Shown: piece by piece, positions 9,503 to 20,929 of the stretch
Numbering within the stretch: the stretch's first letter is position 1
How the letters are laid out: every line of letters starts with the position of its first letter
DNA from: Sabellastarte sp. h YS-2021
Lineage: Eukaryota > Annelida > Polychaeta > Sabellida > Sabellidae
Assembly: GCA_964017235.1 (NCBI GenBank)
Contig: OZ024936.1
Span: 48,845,028-48,909,027 of the forward strand
Reading direction: 5' to 3'
Length of the DNA: 64,000 bases
Made by a program: the position numbers and the translations under genes
The notes under the pieces: generated by a model
The model's input: only the letters and a program-made list of their open reading frames with translations
Databases searched by the model: none
What the model was told of the DNA's origin: nothing

Positions 9503-12283
9503 TTGGATGGGCAAAAAATTAAGCCCATCCATAAAACCAGAGTTATTCTTAATAGTTCTTTATCTCAAAATCAAGTTCAAGAACTGAAAGCAAATCAGGT
9601 CCAATGGGCTTTCTGGTTGGCTAAAGCCAATGCTTTCAAACATTCAGTTAGCAATCTCTCTTATGCTACCATATTGAAACGTGGCAAACAAGTGGTTCAA
9701 TCTCGATCCAAAACTGGTCATATAAACCAAAAAGTCACAAAAAATTGCCATAATTCGATGATCAAAACACCTCGTTCTGAAAACAAGGACAAATGGACTT
9801 ACAAACCAAAGAAAGGTCATATCACGGCTGTACAGGTTTCTCAAGTCAAGGAATGCCCTATTGTACTGTCAAATCGATTTGAAGTTCTGCAATATGAACA
9901 GGAACAAATAGAGGTAAATGAATTGACAAATGGTACAGTAACTCCCATTGCTACTGTTACTTCTTCTTTCAAGGGCAATAAAAACAAAACTGGGCAAAAT
10001 CGGGTTACAGTAGCAAATACTGGAGATACTTATGATATTCACATGAATAATTTGGACAATACATTCACGGGCAATAAAAACAAAACTGGGCAAATATTGG
10101 GAAAATTGAAAGCATGTGATGACAACTCAGGTACCAATACACATACAAATGTCCAGCATGAATTAAATGGTCAACAGCATACCAATTCTCTTTTGTCGGT
10201 CAATAAAAACGGAACTGGGTCCAAATTGGGCAGTATGCTGGCATCTGTGCACACTGACCAGGACAGTGCACACACTTTTAACGCACCTAGTGTTAAACAT
10301 GTTAACCAAATTGTAGATGGCCATGAACAATTATGTTTCAGGGGCAATAAAAACAAAACTGGGCAAACATTGGGAATCATGGCCCCTTTGGCGGAAAATT
10401 CTTCTTTCTTGGGTTCACACATTGCCCTTGACCAATTGCAAGCAGTGGATCCTATTGTGGATCACAACCAACGTACAATTGTATCTACAGCTCCACAAAA
10501 AATACCTGAGGATATCCTCAAAAATAGATTCCAATCATTGGACCATAAAAACTGTATATATCAGAATGAGAATACTTTCGGTTTTGTTCCGTTGAATGAT
10601 CTTATGGTATATACGGGGAAGGAAGTGATTTGGGGTTCAATTCCAGATATTGTAGAAGCTCATAGGAAAATTCGGAATTCAGGTCTTCCAAATTTCATGG
10701 GACTTAGAATCCCAGTTCAGAGTCAGCTTAAAATATCATCTTGGAAAAAATATTTGAGACAATATTGGGATCACCAACTGTTAGATCTTATAGAATACGG
10801 TTTCCCTCTGGATTTTAATCGAACAGTCCAATTAACATCTACAGAAACCAATCATTATTCTGCTTTGCAATATCCTGACCATGTGTCAAAATATCTCCAG
10901 GAAGAAATTCAACATAAGGCGATTATCGGACCTTTTCAGCAAATGCCATTCCCTTGTCATATTTCCCCATTTCTCACCAGAGACAAACCCAATTCTACAA
11001 ACAGAAGGGTTATCCTAGACCTTAGTTTTCCCCTAGGTCACTCTGTAAATGAAGGGGTACCTAAAAATAAATATCTAGGGACTTATTTTCAACTTTCGTA
11101 CCCTTCTATAGATGATATGGTTTCCAAACTCAAACAACTTGGTCCTGAAGCCCTGATATACAAAATAGATATTAGCAGGGCCTTCAGACATATCAGGATA
11201 GATCCTGGTGACTTAGATCTTTTAGGACTTAAGCATGATAATTATTACATTGACGTTACGTTACCGTTCGGATTTCGGCACGGTTCCGTATTCTTCCAGC
11301 GGTGTACGGATGCCGTACGGTATGTCATGAAAGAACATTTTCACTGTCCTAACTTATACAACTATATAGACGATTTAATCTATATTGCTTTGCCTGGTCA
11401 CATTGATGAAGCGTACAGTGCCCTTATGAGCTTATTGACGGAACTAGGTCTTGATATTAGTATCTCCAAGCTCGTACCACCTACTACAGTGGCTATTTGT
11501 CTTGGTATTGAAATTGATACTGTTAATCAAACTTTGCGTATTCCAGATGACAAATTACAAGAAATACGACAAATGGTGCATAATTATTCAAAGAAAACTC
11601 AAGTAACTAAAAAACAGTTACAGTCTTTACTAGGATCCCTATTATACATCACCAAATGTGTTAAACCAGCCAGATATTTTCTCAACCGTATGCTGCACTT
11701 GCTACGAGCTAGCCATAATACTGCACATATTGTCTTGAATCAGCAATTCCATAGGGATCTTAACTGGTTTAATATATTTTTGAAGCAGTATAATGGAGTT
11801 ACCTTTTATGATAACCATGACATTCAGGATACGGTTCACCTAGATGCTTCCCTTCAAGGCCTAGGGGGTGTGTATCAAAATATGGTGTATGCATTAACTA
11901 TACCTCTAGGTTTTATGCAATACTCCATTGTTCATCTCGAAATACTTAATTTAATTGTAGCCCTTAAATTATGGGGTCACCTATGGAGAGATAAAGTCAT
12001 TCAAATTAAATGTGATAACATGGCAGTTGTGGAAGTCATTAGGACTGGTCGAGCTAGAGATCAAATTTTGGCTACATGTGCCAGAAATATATGGCTACTG
12101 ACTTCCATGTTTAACATTCAATTAGTAGTTGATCATATTCCAGGAGTTAAAAACGTCATAGCCGATTTACTATCCAGATGGCAAGGTTCATCTGTTCAAC
12201 ATAATCAGTTACATATCTTGGTCCCACAGCATCACTGGATGCCTGTACATATTGATTTCACGAAGTTGAATCAACATATATAA
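9503..12283 (+). CDS. Reverse transcriptase / RNase H of the second YR element
   Basis: A 926-codon ORF. Roughly the first 350 codons are a polar region with a repeated GNKNKTGQ motif (four occurrences, one degenerate). The RT follows: the palm motifs include KIDISRAFRH, then FGFRHGSVFFQR and YIDDLIY near the catalytic Asp pair. RNase H follows with HLDASLQGLGG, CDNMAVVEV and a terminal DLLSRW. No methyltransferase follows. It would copy element RNA into DNA. I did not determine how translation of this ORF begins after the Gag-like ORF. Confidence 0.88.
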   Translation: MDGQKIKPIHKTRVILNSSLSQNQVQELKANQVQWAFWLAKANAFKHSVSNLSYATILKRGKQVVQSRSKTGHINQKVTKNCHNSMIKTPRSENKDKWTYKPKKGHITAVQVSQVKECPIVLSNRFEVLQYEQEQIEVNELTNGTVTPIATVTSSFKGNKNKTGQNRVTVANTGDTYDIHMNNLDNTFTGNKNKTGQILGKLKACDDNSGTNTHTNVQHELNGQQHTNSLLSVNKNGTGSKLGSMLASVHTDQDSAHTFNAPSVKHVNQIVDGHEQLCFRGNKNKTGQTLGIMAPLAENSSFLGSHIALDQLQAVDPIVDHNQRTIVSTAPQKIPEDILKNRFQSLDHKNCIYQNENTFGFVPLNDLMVYTGKEVIWGSIPDIVEAHRKIRNSGLPNFMGLRIPVQSQLKISSWKKYLRQYWDHQLLDLIEYGFPLDFNRTVQLTSTETNHYSALQYPDHVSKYLQEEIQHKAIIGPFQQMPFPCHISPFLTRDKPNSTNRRVILDLSFPLGHSVNEGVPKNKYLGTYFQLSYPSIDDMVSKLKQLGPEALIYKIDISRAFRHIRIDPGDLDLLGLKHDNYYIDVTLPFGFRHGSVFFQRCTDAVRYVMKEHFHCPNLYNYIDDLIYIALPGHIDEAYSALMSLLTELGLDISISKLVPPTTVAICLGIEIDTVNQTLRIPDDKLQEIRQMVHNYSKKTQVTKKQLQSLLGSLLYITKCVKPARYFLNRMLHLLRASHNTAHIVLNQQFHRDLNWFNIFLKQYNGVTFYDNHDIQDTVHLDASLQGLGGVYQNMVYALTIPLGFMQYSIVHLEILNLIVALKLWGHLWRDKVIQIKCDNMAVVEVIRTGRARDQILATCARNIWLLTSMFNIQLVVDHIPGVKNVIADLLSRWQGSSVQHNQLHILVPQHHWMPVHIDFTKLNQHI

Positions 12284-12286
12284 TAT

Positions 12287-13285
12287 GTGTTAATATATTT
12301 CTTTGCAGAAGTCAACGGTGCCACTGCCTGTTTGGCTTCTTGGGCCTTGCAAAGGTTGTATTCTGGCTTCAGACCAGCCACTTGGGCCCAGTACTCCAGG
12401 ATGTTTAGGGACTTCCTGACATTCCTGGAGAAGTCACAAATTCCTATCTTTAAGGTGAACACATTGTTATTACTTTCATATATGGAATATCTACATCAGA
12501 AAGGATTCTCTCACGCTAACATATCCAATAACATGGCAGCCATACGTGCATCATTTATCATATATGGCTTGGAGACCACTTCTTTCAAAGATGAGAGAAT
12601 CCCCCTCTTTATAAAAGCCTTGCGCATTAATGCTCCCTTGACATTGAAACCAAACCACAACATTTCTATTGAAATGTTGCAAAACATTATTCGCATTTGT
12701 GAAACCTTACAAGCACCTGTTGTGTTTAAAGCCTTATATCTATTCACATATTTCTCATTTTTGAGGTTGTCTAACATCTTGCCTCATGCAGCCAAACAAT
12801 TCGATCCTACAAGGCACTTAACCAGAGGAGACTTGATTTTTTCACCATCTTTTTGTACCATTATTATTAAATGGTCAAAAACTCTGCAAGACAGGAAATC
12901 ATGCACTACCATCACCATCCCCCTTTTACCATCTTCACCTCTTTGTCCAGTTACGGCTGTACAAGCCATGTTTGCAGCTATTCCAGCATCAAAAAATGAA
13001 CCTCTGTTTTCCTTGTTCAAAGGTGGTGCTGTAGTCCCTTTGACGGATTCCGTAGCTAGAAAACATCTCAAACAAGTCTCCACAGTTTTAAATATTCACC
13101 CTTCTTTGACCTTTCACACCTTTAGAAGGTCAGCCACTACATGGGCTTTTCACAATGGCGTTCCTATGCAACACATTATGCATCAAGGTACTTGGTCATC
13201 TAATGCTGTGTGGAGATACATTCAATCTCTTCCCTCTCAGTCTTCCTTAGTTGCACAGACTTTCCAGCAGCACCTTTCACCCTAG
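12287..13285 (+). CDS. Tyrosine recombinase of the second YR element
   Basis: An ORF of about 332 codons. The N-terminal part resembles a SAM-like core-binding domain (FRPATWAQYSRMF). The catalytic domain has the first Arg in FLRLSN, then HTFRRSATTWAF (H-x-x-R), a GTWSS box and a following WRYI with the candidate nucleophilic Tyr. It would integrate the circular DNA copy without a target duplication. It follows the RT/RNase H ORF within a few bases. Confidence 0.88.
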   Translation: MLIYFFAEVNGATACLASWALQRLYSGFRPATWAQYSRMFRDFLTFLEKSQIPIFKVNTLLLLSYMEYLHQKGFSHANISNNMAAIRASFIIYGLETTSFKDERIPLFIKALRINAPLTLKPNHNISIEMLQNIIRICETLQAPVVFKALYLFTYFSFLRLSNILPHAAKQFDPTRHLTRGDLIFSPSFCTIIIKWSKTLQDRKSCTTITIPLLPSSPLCPVTAVQAMFAAIPASKNEPLFSLFKGGAVVPLTDSVARKHLKQVSTVLNIHPSLTFHTFRRSATTWAFHNGVPMQHIMHQGTWSSNAVWRYIQSLPSQSSLVAQTFQQHLSP

Positions 13286-13868
13286 TCTTTTAGTTTGGGG
13301 TTTGGCACATTTTTACAGACATTTACTGCTATTATTATCAACATATCTGTATATTATCTCTTATTATACTAGTTACTTGCAAGGCAATACTATTTTACAT
13401 ACGTTTTACATATTAGTGTTTATATAGTGCCTTGCAGTTTGATAGTGTTTCCTGTCACGTTGTGATCATCTCACATCATGGGCTTAGTTAGTAAAGTTTA
13501 TAAATTTGGGGGTGGAGGTCAATAACCTAATTATTCCCTCTTTTGACCTTGAGGGTTTTAAATTATTGCGTAATAGGCAATGTCCGATTTGTTAATAAAT
13601 TATTCTATGTATAACTCACTCTTTGGGGGCAATAACATTGATTATTGCCTCCAATGTATTGGGGTCTAGGTGGCTTTCATTTATATCTTGAATTACTTAT
13701 GTTAATTATTACTGTCGTGACAGGGACTGATGTACTGCCATACTTTGTTAACTATATATATGTGATACAAAACTGTTTTAATAACTATATAATATTATAA
13801 AATAATAAATATTTTAATCCCATTTCGTGGTATCATTGCTTTGGGGGGGAAGTTCTTGGGAAATGTGT
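13286..13868 (+). other. 3' non-coding region of the second YR element
   Basis: About 580 bp after the YR ORF, AT-rich. It has local inverted words such as ggcaataacattgattattgcc (shown as arms GGCAATAA / TTATTGCC). I could not find a B1/B2 pair like that of the first element. Confidence 0.5.
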
Positions 13869-13958
13869 GGGATGGCATTAGGGTGCCATCTAGGTCATTT
13901 CTGACACTTCCCCCCTTTGTAGTTTAGAGTGTCACCTTATTTGCATACTAAACTGTCA
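13869..13958 (+). repeat. Right 90-bp terminal direct repeat
   Basis: Identical copy of 7878-7967, including the six-C run and the hairpin. Similarity stops on both sides. Confidence 0.9.
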
Positions 13959-14560
13959 CGCTATGCAAATTGAAAGTTTTACCTAGGCCTGTGGTGTTGC
14001 ATGGTCTAAACAAAGTAACCTTCTTTAACTAGATTTTATATAACATATCATACTAATCTACTGTTTTGGGGAAATGCTTTCCAAACAAGTTGATCAATTG
14101 AGATTAATTAGTTATATTCAACTTGCGATAGATTTAAAAATATATTTCCAATTAGTACTGAACAAAAATAACACTCTAAGAGAGTACAAAAATCTGGATC
14201 TGTTTTGAAATGGAGCATAGCCTGTATTTTTAACGTGGAATAAATTCTCAGAAGATTGGAAGTCGACTGTTTCTGACGACACAATGAGCATTTTGAACTC
14301 TCCTCAACCAATGAGAGTTTCAATCTTTCATTACTTTTCTAATATGCCAGGGCTATTGAGAGTGCTGAAAATGTCTTCATTTTCACCGATATTGTGATCT
14401 AATTCAAGATAGTAGAATTATATCAGAACTACTTAATGATAATGAATTATGCACATTCATAGACCCTATAAAATTGAAAACATAGGGACATTTTATTTAT
14501 TTGTACATATGTTAAAGCTCAATCTCTTTTCAGAATTTTCCTGCACCCATGTTTCTGAAT
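13959..14560. other. No gene recognised
   Basis: AT-rich DNA right of the YR element and left of the duplicated block. Only short chance ORFs. Confidence 0.35.
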
Positions 14561-15238
14561 GATTGTGTATTTGGATCAAACCATAAGGTGGGAGAGACAA
14601 TATTTGTTTTCCCAGGGCCAAGGGATTACAGAATTTTGATCACGTATATGGTCAAGTACCGACCATAATATAACTTATAAAATGACAAGTGACACCTTCA
14701 CCTGACCACTGGCCATCTTACTGCTGAATATCAGGATGCGTAGATGGAGACTCTTGTTCTTCACCGGGATGAAGCCCATCAATTGACAACAAAAACTCAA
14801 AATTAATAAGACCAAGATACTTTCAACTTACAATTATCCTCACTTGGTTTCTTTTACTCTGTTGGGAACCACTAGAGGAGAGGGGTGAAGCAGAGATTGG
14901 TGCATGTAGCTTTACTTGCAGAAACAAGTTGCCCAATAAATATTTCTGAGAAGCAAGAAAGTTAAAAATAAACAATCAAATGAAGTGTTTAACAACAAAT
15001 TATATTTACTTTTTTTGTTTCACTGATGCACAGGGTTAATGACTATTGATTGAAACGTCTGTCTCTTTGTGGAGCATTTTACGTGAACAAAAGTCTGTTT
15101 TTTCTTTTATATTAAGAAAAATACAATAGATTTCAATACATCACCATTGAATGCATAATTTATGACTTTCCATAAGGACCTAACAATTATATAGCAACAT
15201 TTCCCTCTGTTATTCCCCAGTGCCACCCACAGACTTAC

Positions 15239-15304
15239 TGAAAGAGCCAGCCGTTTTCAGGTGCATCCTGTGCTTTTCAACATATTGTTCCTTTGGACCA
15301 AATC
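15239..15304 (-). other. Possible isolated coding exon
   Basis: On the minus strand a 66-bp open stretch lies between a polypyrimidine acceptor (cttctttttag) and a GTAAGT donor. It would encode a run ending KTAGSF. I found no partner exon and no counterpart in unit B, so chance is quite possible. Confidence 0.2.
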
Positions 15305-15845
15305 TAAAAAGAAGGCACTAGCTATCACCTTATTGGGTTTTAAGGAATGTTTCCTCTGTTTCCATTACCTCTTCTTATGCTTCATAGTATACTAGCAAAG
15401 CAGGTAACAAGAATATTAAATCATATTTTAAATCAATAACCTATGCATAAGGTAATCCTATGTATTCAAGTCAGATTTGTTTACCTGGTATTGGGTTTTC
15501 GAATAATTTCCTTATTTTAACAGATTTTTAACATTTTTATTTCAATCACATTTCTTTACATCATCCACCATGCTTGCTTCACTGTCATTTTGGGTAACAC
15601 CTAAATTGAGGTTACCTGAATTCAGATCAGTTCTTTCCAAACAATCATCCAATCTCATTTTCTAATGAAGTCACAGCCTTATTAGATGCAAGCTCGACAC
15701 AAAGTTGAAATGAAACATATACTACTCTTATACAAATGACTGCCTATATGATCTTATTTCAATGAAGGAAAACTTATGTTGATAACCTCACAATGATCAC
15801 TGTCATTTGACCTCCACCATATTTTTAAGCCAGAAAAAGAGGTCT

Positions 15846-15995
15846 TAGATGACCTAGTGGTTAGCTAATTTGACATCTAATCACAGACTGTCAACTCTGT
15901 GTGGGTTCAACTCCCACAAGTGATAATACTGGAAGCCTGTCCCATTATGACCTTGGCTGTTAAAACCCCCACCTTGACTTTGTTTATGAAGCCAG
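15846..15995 (+). mobile_element. tRNA-derived SINE, family 2
   Basis: A-box-like tgacctagtggttagc and B-box-like gggttcaactcc near the 5' end, followed by the shared body ending in a Leu-like gctgtt(a/g)aa...aaaaccccc. Close relative of the copy at 44039-44205. Confidence 0.7.
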
Positions 15996-16859
15996 AAAAC
16001 ATGCCGTGACTGGTTAAAACCCTGTGTTTTCTTACTACTATTTGAAGATAGGCACAATAGTGTTTCTTTTTTCTTTTTTTTTTTTTTGCCGCAGCACATT
16101 CAAACTCTTCAAATGGTTCTCTTAACCTTTCTTAAGCACTGACAATGACTTTTTTCATAGTATTTGTGTAGAAGAAAATTTGAAATCCTAAAATATTGAC
16201 TAAATCAAGGACAACCACTAGCAATGGTTAATACACTATTGATCTTCCATTCATGTCAGGTGTACAATAAGAAATACATTTGTAAAGACTACAAAGAGAA
16301 TTGAATAAAGAAAGAATAGTTTTAAAAATCAATCAGTTCTAAATCTCACTGATATCTATGTCCTGACTGTGATTAATGGGAATGCTAAAAATAAATTATA
16401 TAATTTCTATAGTTTTGGTGAAAGTCTCATGTAATTCCATGTATATTATTTTGAATAGTTGTCACTGATTAAACATTGGTACAGAGTTTTTATATTGCTT
16501 CTATTTATTGTTCTTTTCAGTGTTTATGTCTCAACTGCTGGTGTGAATTTTCAACTATTAAATTTCATTTTTGATGCATGGAAAGAGTTGATGAATTTAT
16601 TATTCGAAGACATCCTCACTTCATATAAAAGAGTATAACATAGAAACTAGCACTGCCTGAAGCAAACAGAGACTAAGCTGACGATCCAGAGCCAGATAAT
16701 GGTGCAAAAAATCCTGAAACATATTTTAAAGTCACAATGAGGATCCAGATCAAGTTTGGGGAGGATCCATCCAGGGGTCATGAAGTAGATATCATTGAAA
16801 AATCCCTAAAATATTATGATTAAACTTATTCATGCTTTGCTTTTGGTGGCACTCTATTA

Positions 16860-17490
16860 AGATGTTCCAGTCGTTCCAGCCTACCTTTAATGTACAAAGA
16901 ATGGTTCAACTCAAGAGACTTTTGTTTGGTGTCACGCACAGTTCAGTCCAGGTCAGTAAGGCCAGTAATAGACATCCTTTTTTATAAGTTTCACTTTTAT
17001 ACTGATGACACTCATCTTTTGTACACTCACTCATAAAACTGTAACTCAGTCATTTGAAAGAACTAAGATGATGTAAAAAATGGCAATTAAGTTGAAACTC
17101 AATCCTTATAAAAACAAAGTTTATAAATTTTCAGTTTAAAGATTCAGTGTGAAAACTGAAGACCTGCTTGCCACTCAATATTGTTAGCAATAGGTTATAC
17201 CCAGCAAAAGTGGTAAAAGACTCTGTGTGAGGTTTGGCTTTGATTTGGCTTTGTCAATGCATGTTCAAAGTGCCTGTAAGGCCTGTTTTGTCACATTTAG
17301 GGATCTTAGGAGGGTCAGACAGTATAAGCTGCAAATGCACTTGTGCACAGCTGGCTTGACTATTGTGTTTCCTTGCGCAGGAGTACTTTAGGTTTCAAAA
17401 ATAGGAACCTATAAAGTGTCCAAAACAGCTTAGCTGGCATTATCACCAACATTATCAGATATTCACATACATTTAAGAGTTTCATTGTTC
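16860..17490 (+). mobile_element. Decayed L2-like LINE fragment
   Basis: Conceptual translation gives an RT palm word FHFYTDDTHLLY and, downstream, remains of the LDYCNSL / QNSLARI region in several frames. It is heavily broken by stops and frameshifts. Confidence 0.6.
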
Positions 17491-17779
17491 AATCAAGAGT
17501 TAAATCATTGTTCAACAGTCAGTAAGTCAGTCAAACTTTTTGGCCATTAAATTTTGTACTTATAATAAGAAGATTCTATATTTTGACTATTGCAAGAAAG
17601 TGTGGCAAACTAAATGTGTATCACCTCAAAAGTTCAATTGAAAGAAAATATGGTAAACAAGACATGCTATCGAAGATGCTGTCAAATCTGCTGTTCTGCA
17701 GGTACACTCTCTTCCCAACAAAGGGGAACTCAATGCGCTGGTTAACAGAAATCATTTATCATAAGGAGAGTTGAGGGGC

Positions 17780-19330
17780 AGTCAAGGTCAGTGATCCGGA
17801 GTTATGTGTGTGACCAAAAGGGAAGGAAACTACGTTGGGAAATTGGTGTTGAAGAGGTGGGATTTAAGGTGTTCCATGAATGATGCAACAAAGAGGCTAT
17901 TTCTTACTTGGAAGGGGAAAGAGTTCCAAAGAAAAGTGTTTGATTTATGAACTCTACAGCCAAGAGTGGGGGTATGGAGGAACTTAAGTTGGGGGGGTGC
18001 TTCGCCTTGTATTTCTGGAAGAGGTGTAGGGGTGAATTAATTCTCTTAGGTAAGCTGGTTGACCTTAGTTGAGAATTTTGTATGTAATGAGGCCTATTTC
18101 AAATTGTACCCTGTGCCTGACTGGGAGCCAATGGGTTTTTTTTTTCAGTTGAGGGGTAATGTGTGAGAAATTAGGGGAATGGGTGACAACCCTGCAGAGT
18201 GAGTTTTGGACCTGCTGTGTTCTCTTTAACTCATATTCAGTGACTGATATGAACAGAGAATTGCAATAGTCCAATATGCTGCTCACCAAAGCATTTGCTA
18301 AGAGAACAGATGTTTTAAGGTCTAGAAGGGACGAATTCTATAGAGTTTTCTAGCATGAACTCTGGTAGACTGTATGACCTGTGACACATTGTCTGAGAGA
18401 TTGAAGTTAGAATCAAACACCACTCCAATGTTCTTGACACTTTGTGCTGGTGAGACCTGATTAATAAATATATTGATTGGAAAGTGAGGAAGGAGTTGTC
18501 TACAGTTGTTTTTGAGCCTATCAAAATAAACTTGCTTTTGTCAGGATTCAGTTTTAATTTATTTGTGAACATGAAATTTTGAATATCATTTAGGCAGTTT
18601 TCTAATGTTTGTACAGAGTGAGAAAAATTAACTGTTGAGAATGTTATATATAACTGGGTATCATCAGTGTAGAAGTGGTAATTAATACCACTGTGAGAGT
18701 GAATGATTGTGCTGATTGGGTTTGTATAGAGGGAAAAAAGAATTGGACCAAGGATAGAGCATTGGGGCACCCCAAACTGGGAGCACAGCAGGGTGTGAGA
18801 GTGTGCTACCTACATGGACCGAGAGTGTCCTTCCTGACAGGTTTTGATTTAAAACAGCCAAGTCCTAGTTCACTGATTCCATAGTAATCATTAAGTCTGT
18901 CAAGGAGGATGGTGTGGTCAATGTTATTGAAGGTGGCGGAGAGATCCAATAAGGTGAGGGCTGTAACATATCCCTTGGCCATGTTGAGAAGAAAATCATT
19001 CTGAATATTAAGGAGGGCACTTTCAGTAGAGTGATGTTTTCTATAAGCAGACTGGCAAGTGGTCATGAGGCTGGCTACATCAAGATGAGTTTGTAGCTGA
19101 ACTGCTACTACCCTTTCAAGTATCTTTGAAATAAAGTTAAGATTAGAGACAGGCCTGTAGTTGTTGAAACTTCTTTGTCTAAGGATTATATTTTGCGGAT
19201 TGAGGTAACATGGGACGGTTTGAAGAAGTTAGAACACTTACCTTGTTCGAGAGAGGTGTTAATTATTAAAGTGATAGGGGTGATGAGGATGCCCAGATAA
19301 GTGGGCCAAGGGAACATGATTTATGTGGAG
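17780..19330 (-). mobile_element. 5'-truncated L2-like LINE
   Basis: On the minus strand RT motifs appear in order: [69 protein letters not shown] and the terminal LDYCNSLF and LPVRHRVQFE. These are typical of L2/CR1-group LINEs. The reading frame is interrupted (three separate ORFs at 18806-19066, 18315-18770 and 18065-18289). The endonuclease and 5' part are absent. It lies in the 3' flank of gene A and has no counterpart at the matching place in unit B. Confidence 0.85.
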
Positions 19331-19802
19331 AGTTCATGTTGGCAACTCAATCATTGGTTACAGTAGAGAAAGTGGAAAACATGGAGGGAGAGTCCAAGGT
19401 GATGTGTTGAGAGCTCCGGAAAGCAGGGAAAGTTGAGCTTAGTGTTTAGAGTATTTTTTGTTTGTTTGTCAATCTTCATCTTATATTTAAAAATAATGGA
19501 CAATTACATCTTTACGGTTCCCATAATACATATTTACCTGTTATTATTTTTCTTTTTTACAAAATTAAACTATAAGTATTGTTAACTGAAATTTAACTTT
19601 GTCTAAAGCCATGCTTTATGTTAAATTTGTGTTATCACTGTGTATTTGTGTTCATCAAAAAGTTGAAGATGAAGACCAATAAACTGACTTTTTGTCCTGT
19701 TTCTAATACTATTAATATACTAATGATACACGATGAACAGAGTTTCCATTTACTTATTTTCTGTGTAAATCCTGGTATGTATATCAACCCGTTTTTGAAA
19801 TA

Positions 19803-20533
19803 TATATGTTATGTACAAGCTGAGATTTTGTACAAGTTGCAACTTATACAGATTTCCTGTACAAGTTGCAACTTGTACAAACAGCTGGTACAAGTTGCAA
19901 CTTGCACAGGTCCAAAATCTGTACACGTTGCAACTAGTACAAGTCACAAAATATCCCTAATGCTACAGGAAGCCATACCAAGACAATTGATTGCATTTAG
20001 AGGATTTATATTTCTTAGTTAACTTTCTTCTTTGAAGTCTGATAAATATTGTTTAAACATTTCTGCTTGAAGACTCCAGTCCACAGTACCATAACTTGGA
20101 TGAGTAGGAATTAAGTCTAACAAACATCAATAAAGTCACATCTCACACTCATGCTGAATTTAGTAACAAGCACAAAAGCTTTAATTTTTTCTGCATGATG
20201 AACAATGTCAAAAACCTTTACTCTTGATTAATAAACGACCAACATGATCAATTAATATTAATATATTAACAACTTTTTTTGCATTTAAGTGTTTTTCTAA
20301 GACTTTTCTCTTAACGTTAAGGCAATTTTTTGTCTAAGACCTTTTGTGAATCCCGGCCCAGTATTGTACATGTTGGGATTATTTGACGGTGAAATTCTGT
20401 ACAAGTTACAACTTGTACAGCCAATGTTGTACGAGTTGCAACTTGTACAAACTGCTTGTACAAATTGCAACTTGTACAGGCATTTTGTACAAGTTGCAAC
20501 TCGTACAAAAACTCAACTTGTACATAACATATA
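19803..20533. mobile_element. Foldback element with palindromic subrepeats
   Basis: Two inverted arms (19803-19945 and 20389-20533, about 145 bp each) enclose about 440 bp. Each arm has four copies of a motif close to the 20-bp palindrome GTACAAGTTGCAACTTGTAC. The arms align as reverse complements over their whole length, spacers included. Internal DNA shows no transposase ORF; the ORF at 19618-20022 merely reads through an arm. It is a non-autonomous inverted-repeat element; its superfamily is unknown. Confidence 0.8.
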
Positions 20534-20929
20534 CATAACTTCACATTACTGTCCTCTTATCATGCATTGTATTCCTGCAGTGCCTGAAACATTTGCTCTC
20601 ATGTGGGTAAATGTGGCTATTTGGAGAGACTGTAAAGTGTCTAATGACTCATTTAAAGGGATATTAAAATAAATGTATTAATTACTTGCTGTTCACGATT
20701 TACACCTAGAACAAGTACATTAGAATTCAGTCTCTTGCAACTGCGTTCTATCAGCATAGTAATAGCATTTTGACTGGACAGAAACTCAGGCTAAGGTTCA
20801 TTTGCGTCATTCTCTTTGTTCATTATTTCATCATCTGATCAAGTGGGCCTGGTTAGATATTTTCCCTGAAATATTATTCTTTCACCTTTTAAATCGAGTG
20901 GAGCAGGGACTTGGGCTAATAACACAAGT

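Larger units (their letters stand above)
7878..13958 (+). mobile_element. Ngaro-like YR retroelement, looks whole
   Basis: About 6.1 kb bounded by two identical 90-bp direct repeats. It carries three long ORFs in the order Gag-like, RT plus RNase H, and tyrosine recombinase. There is no methyltransferase domain, which argues for the Ngaro group over DIRS1. No obvious break is seen in the long ORFs, and the terminal repeats are identical, so the insertion looks recent. I found no target-site duplication, as expected for YR-mediated integration. The family differs from the element at 1-2790, although protein architecture and motifs are shared. Confidence 0.88.

Noticed and set aside
19618-20022. 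Plus-strand ORF of 134 codons
   Set aside because: Runs through the foldback arm and its palindromic repeats. The repeated peptide is a by-product.
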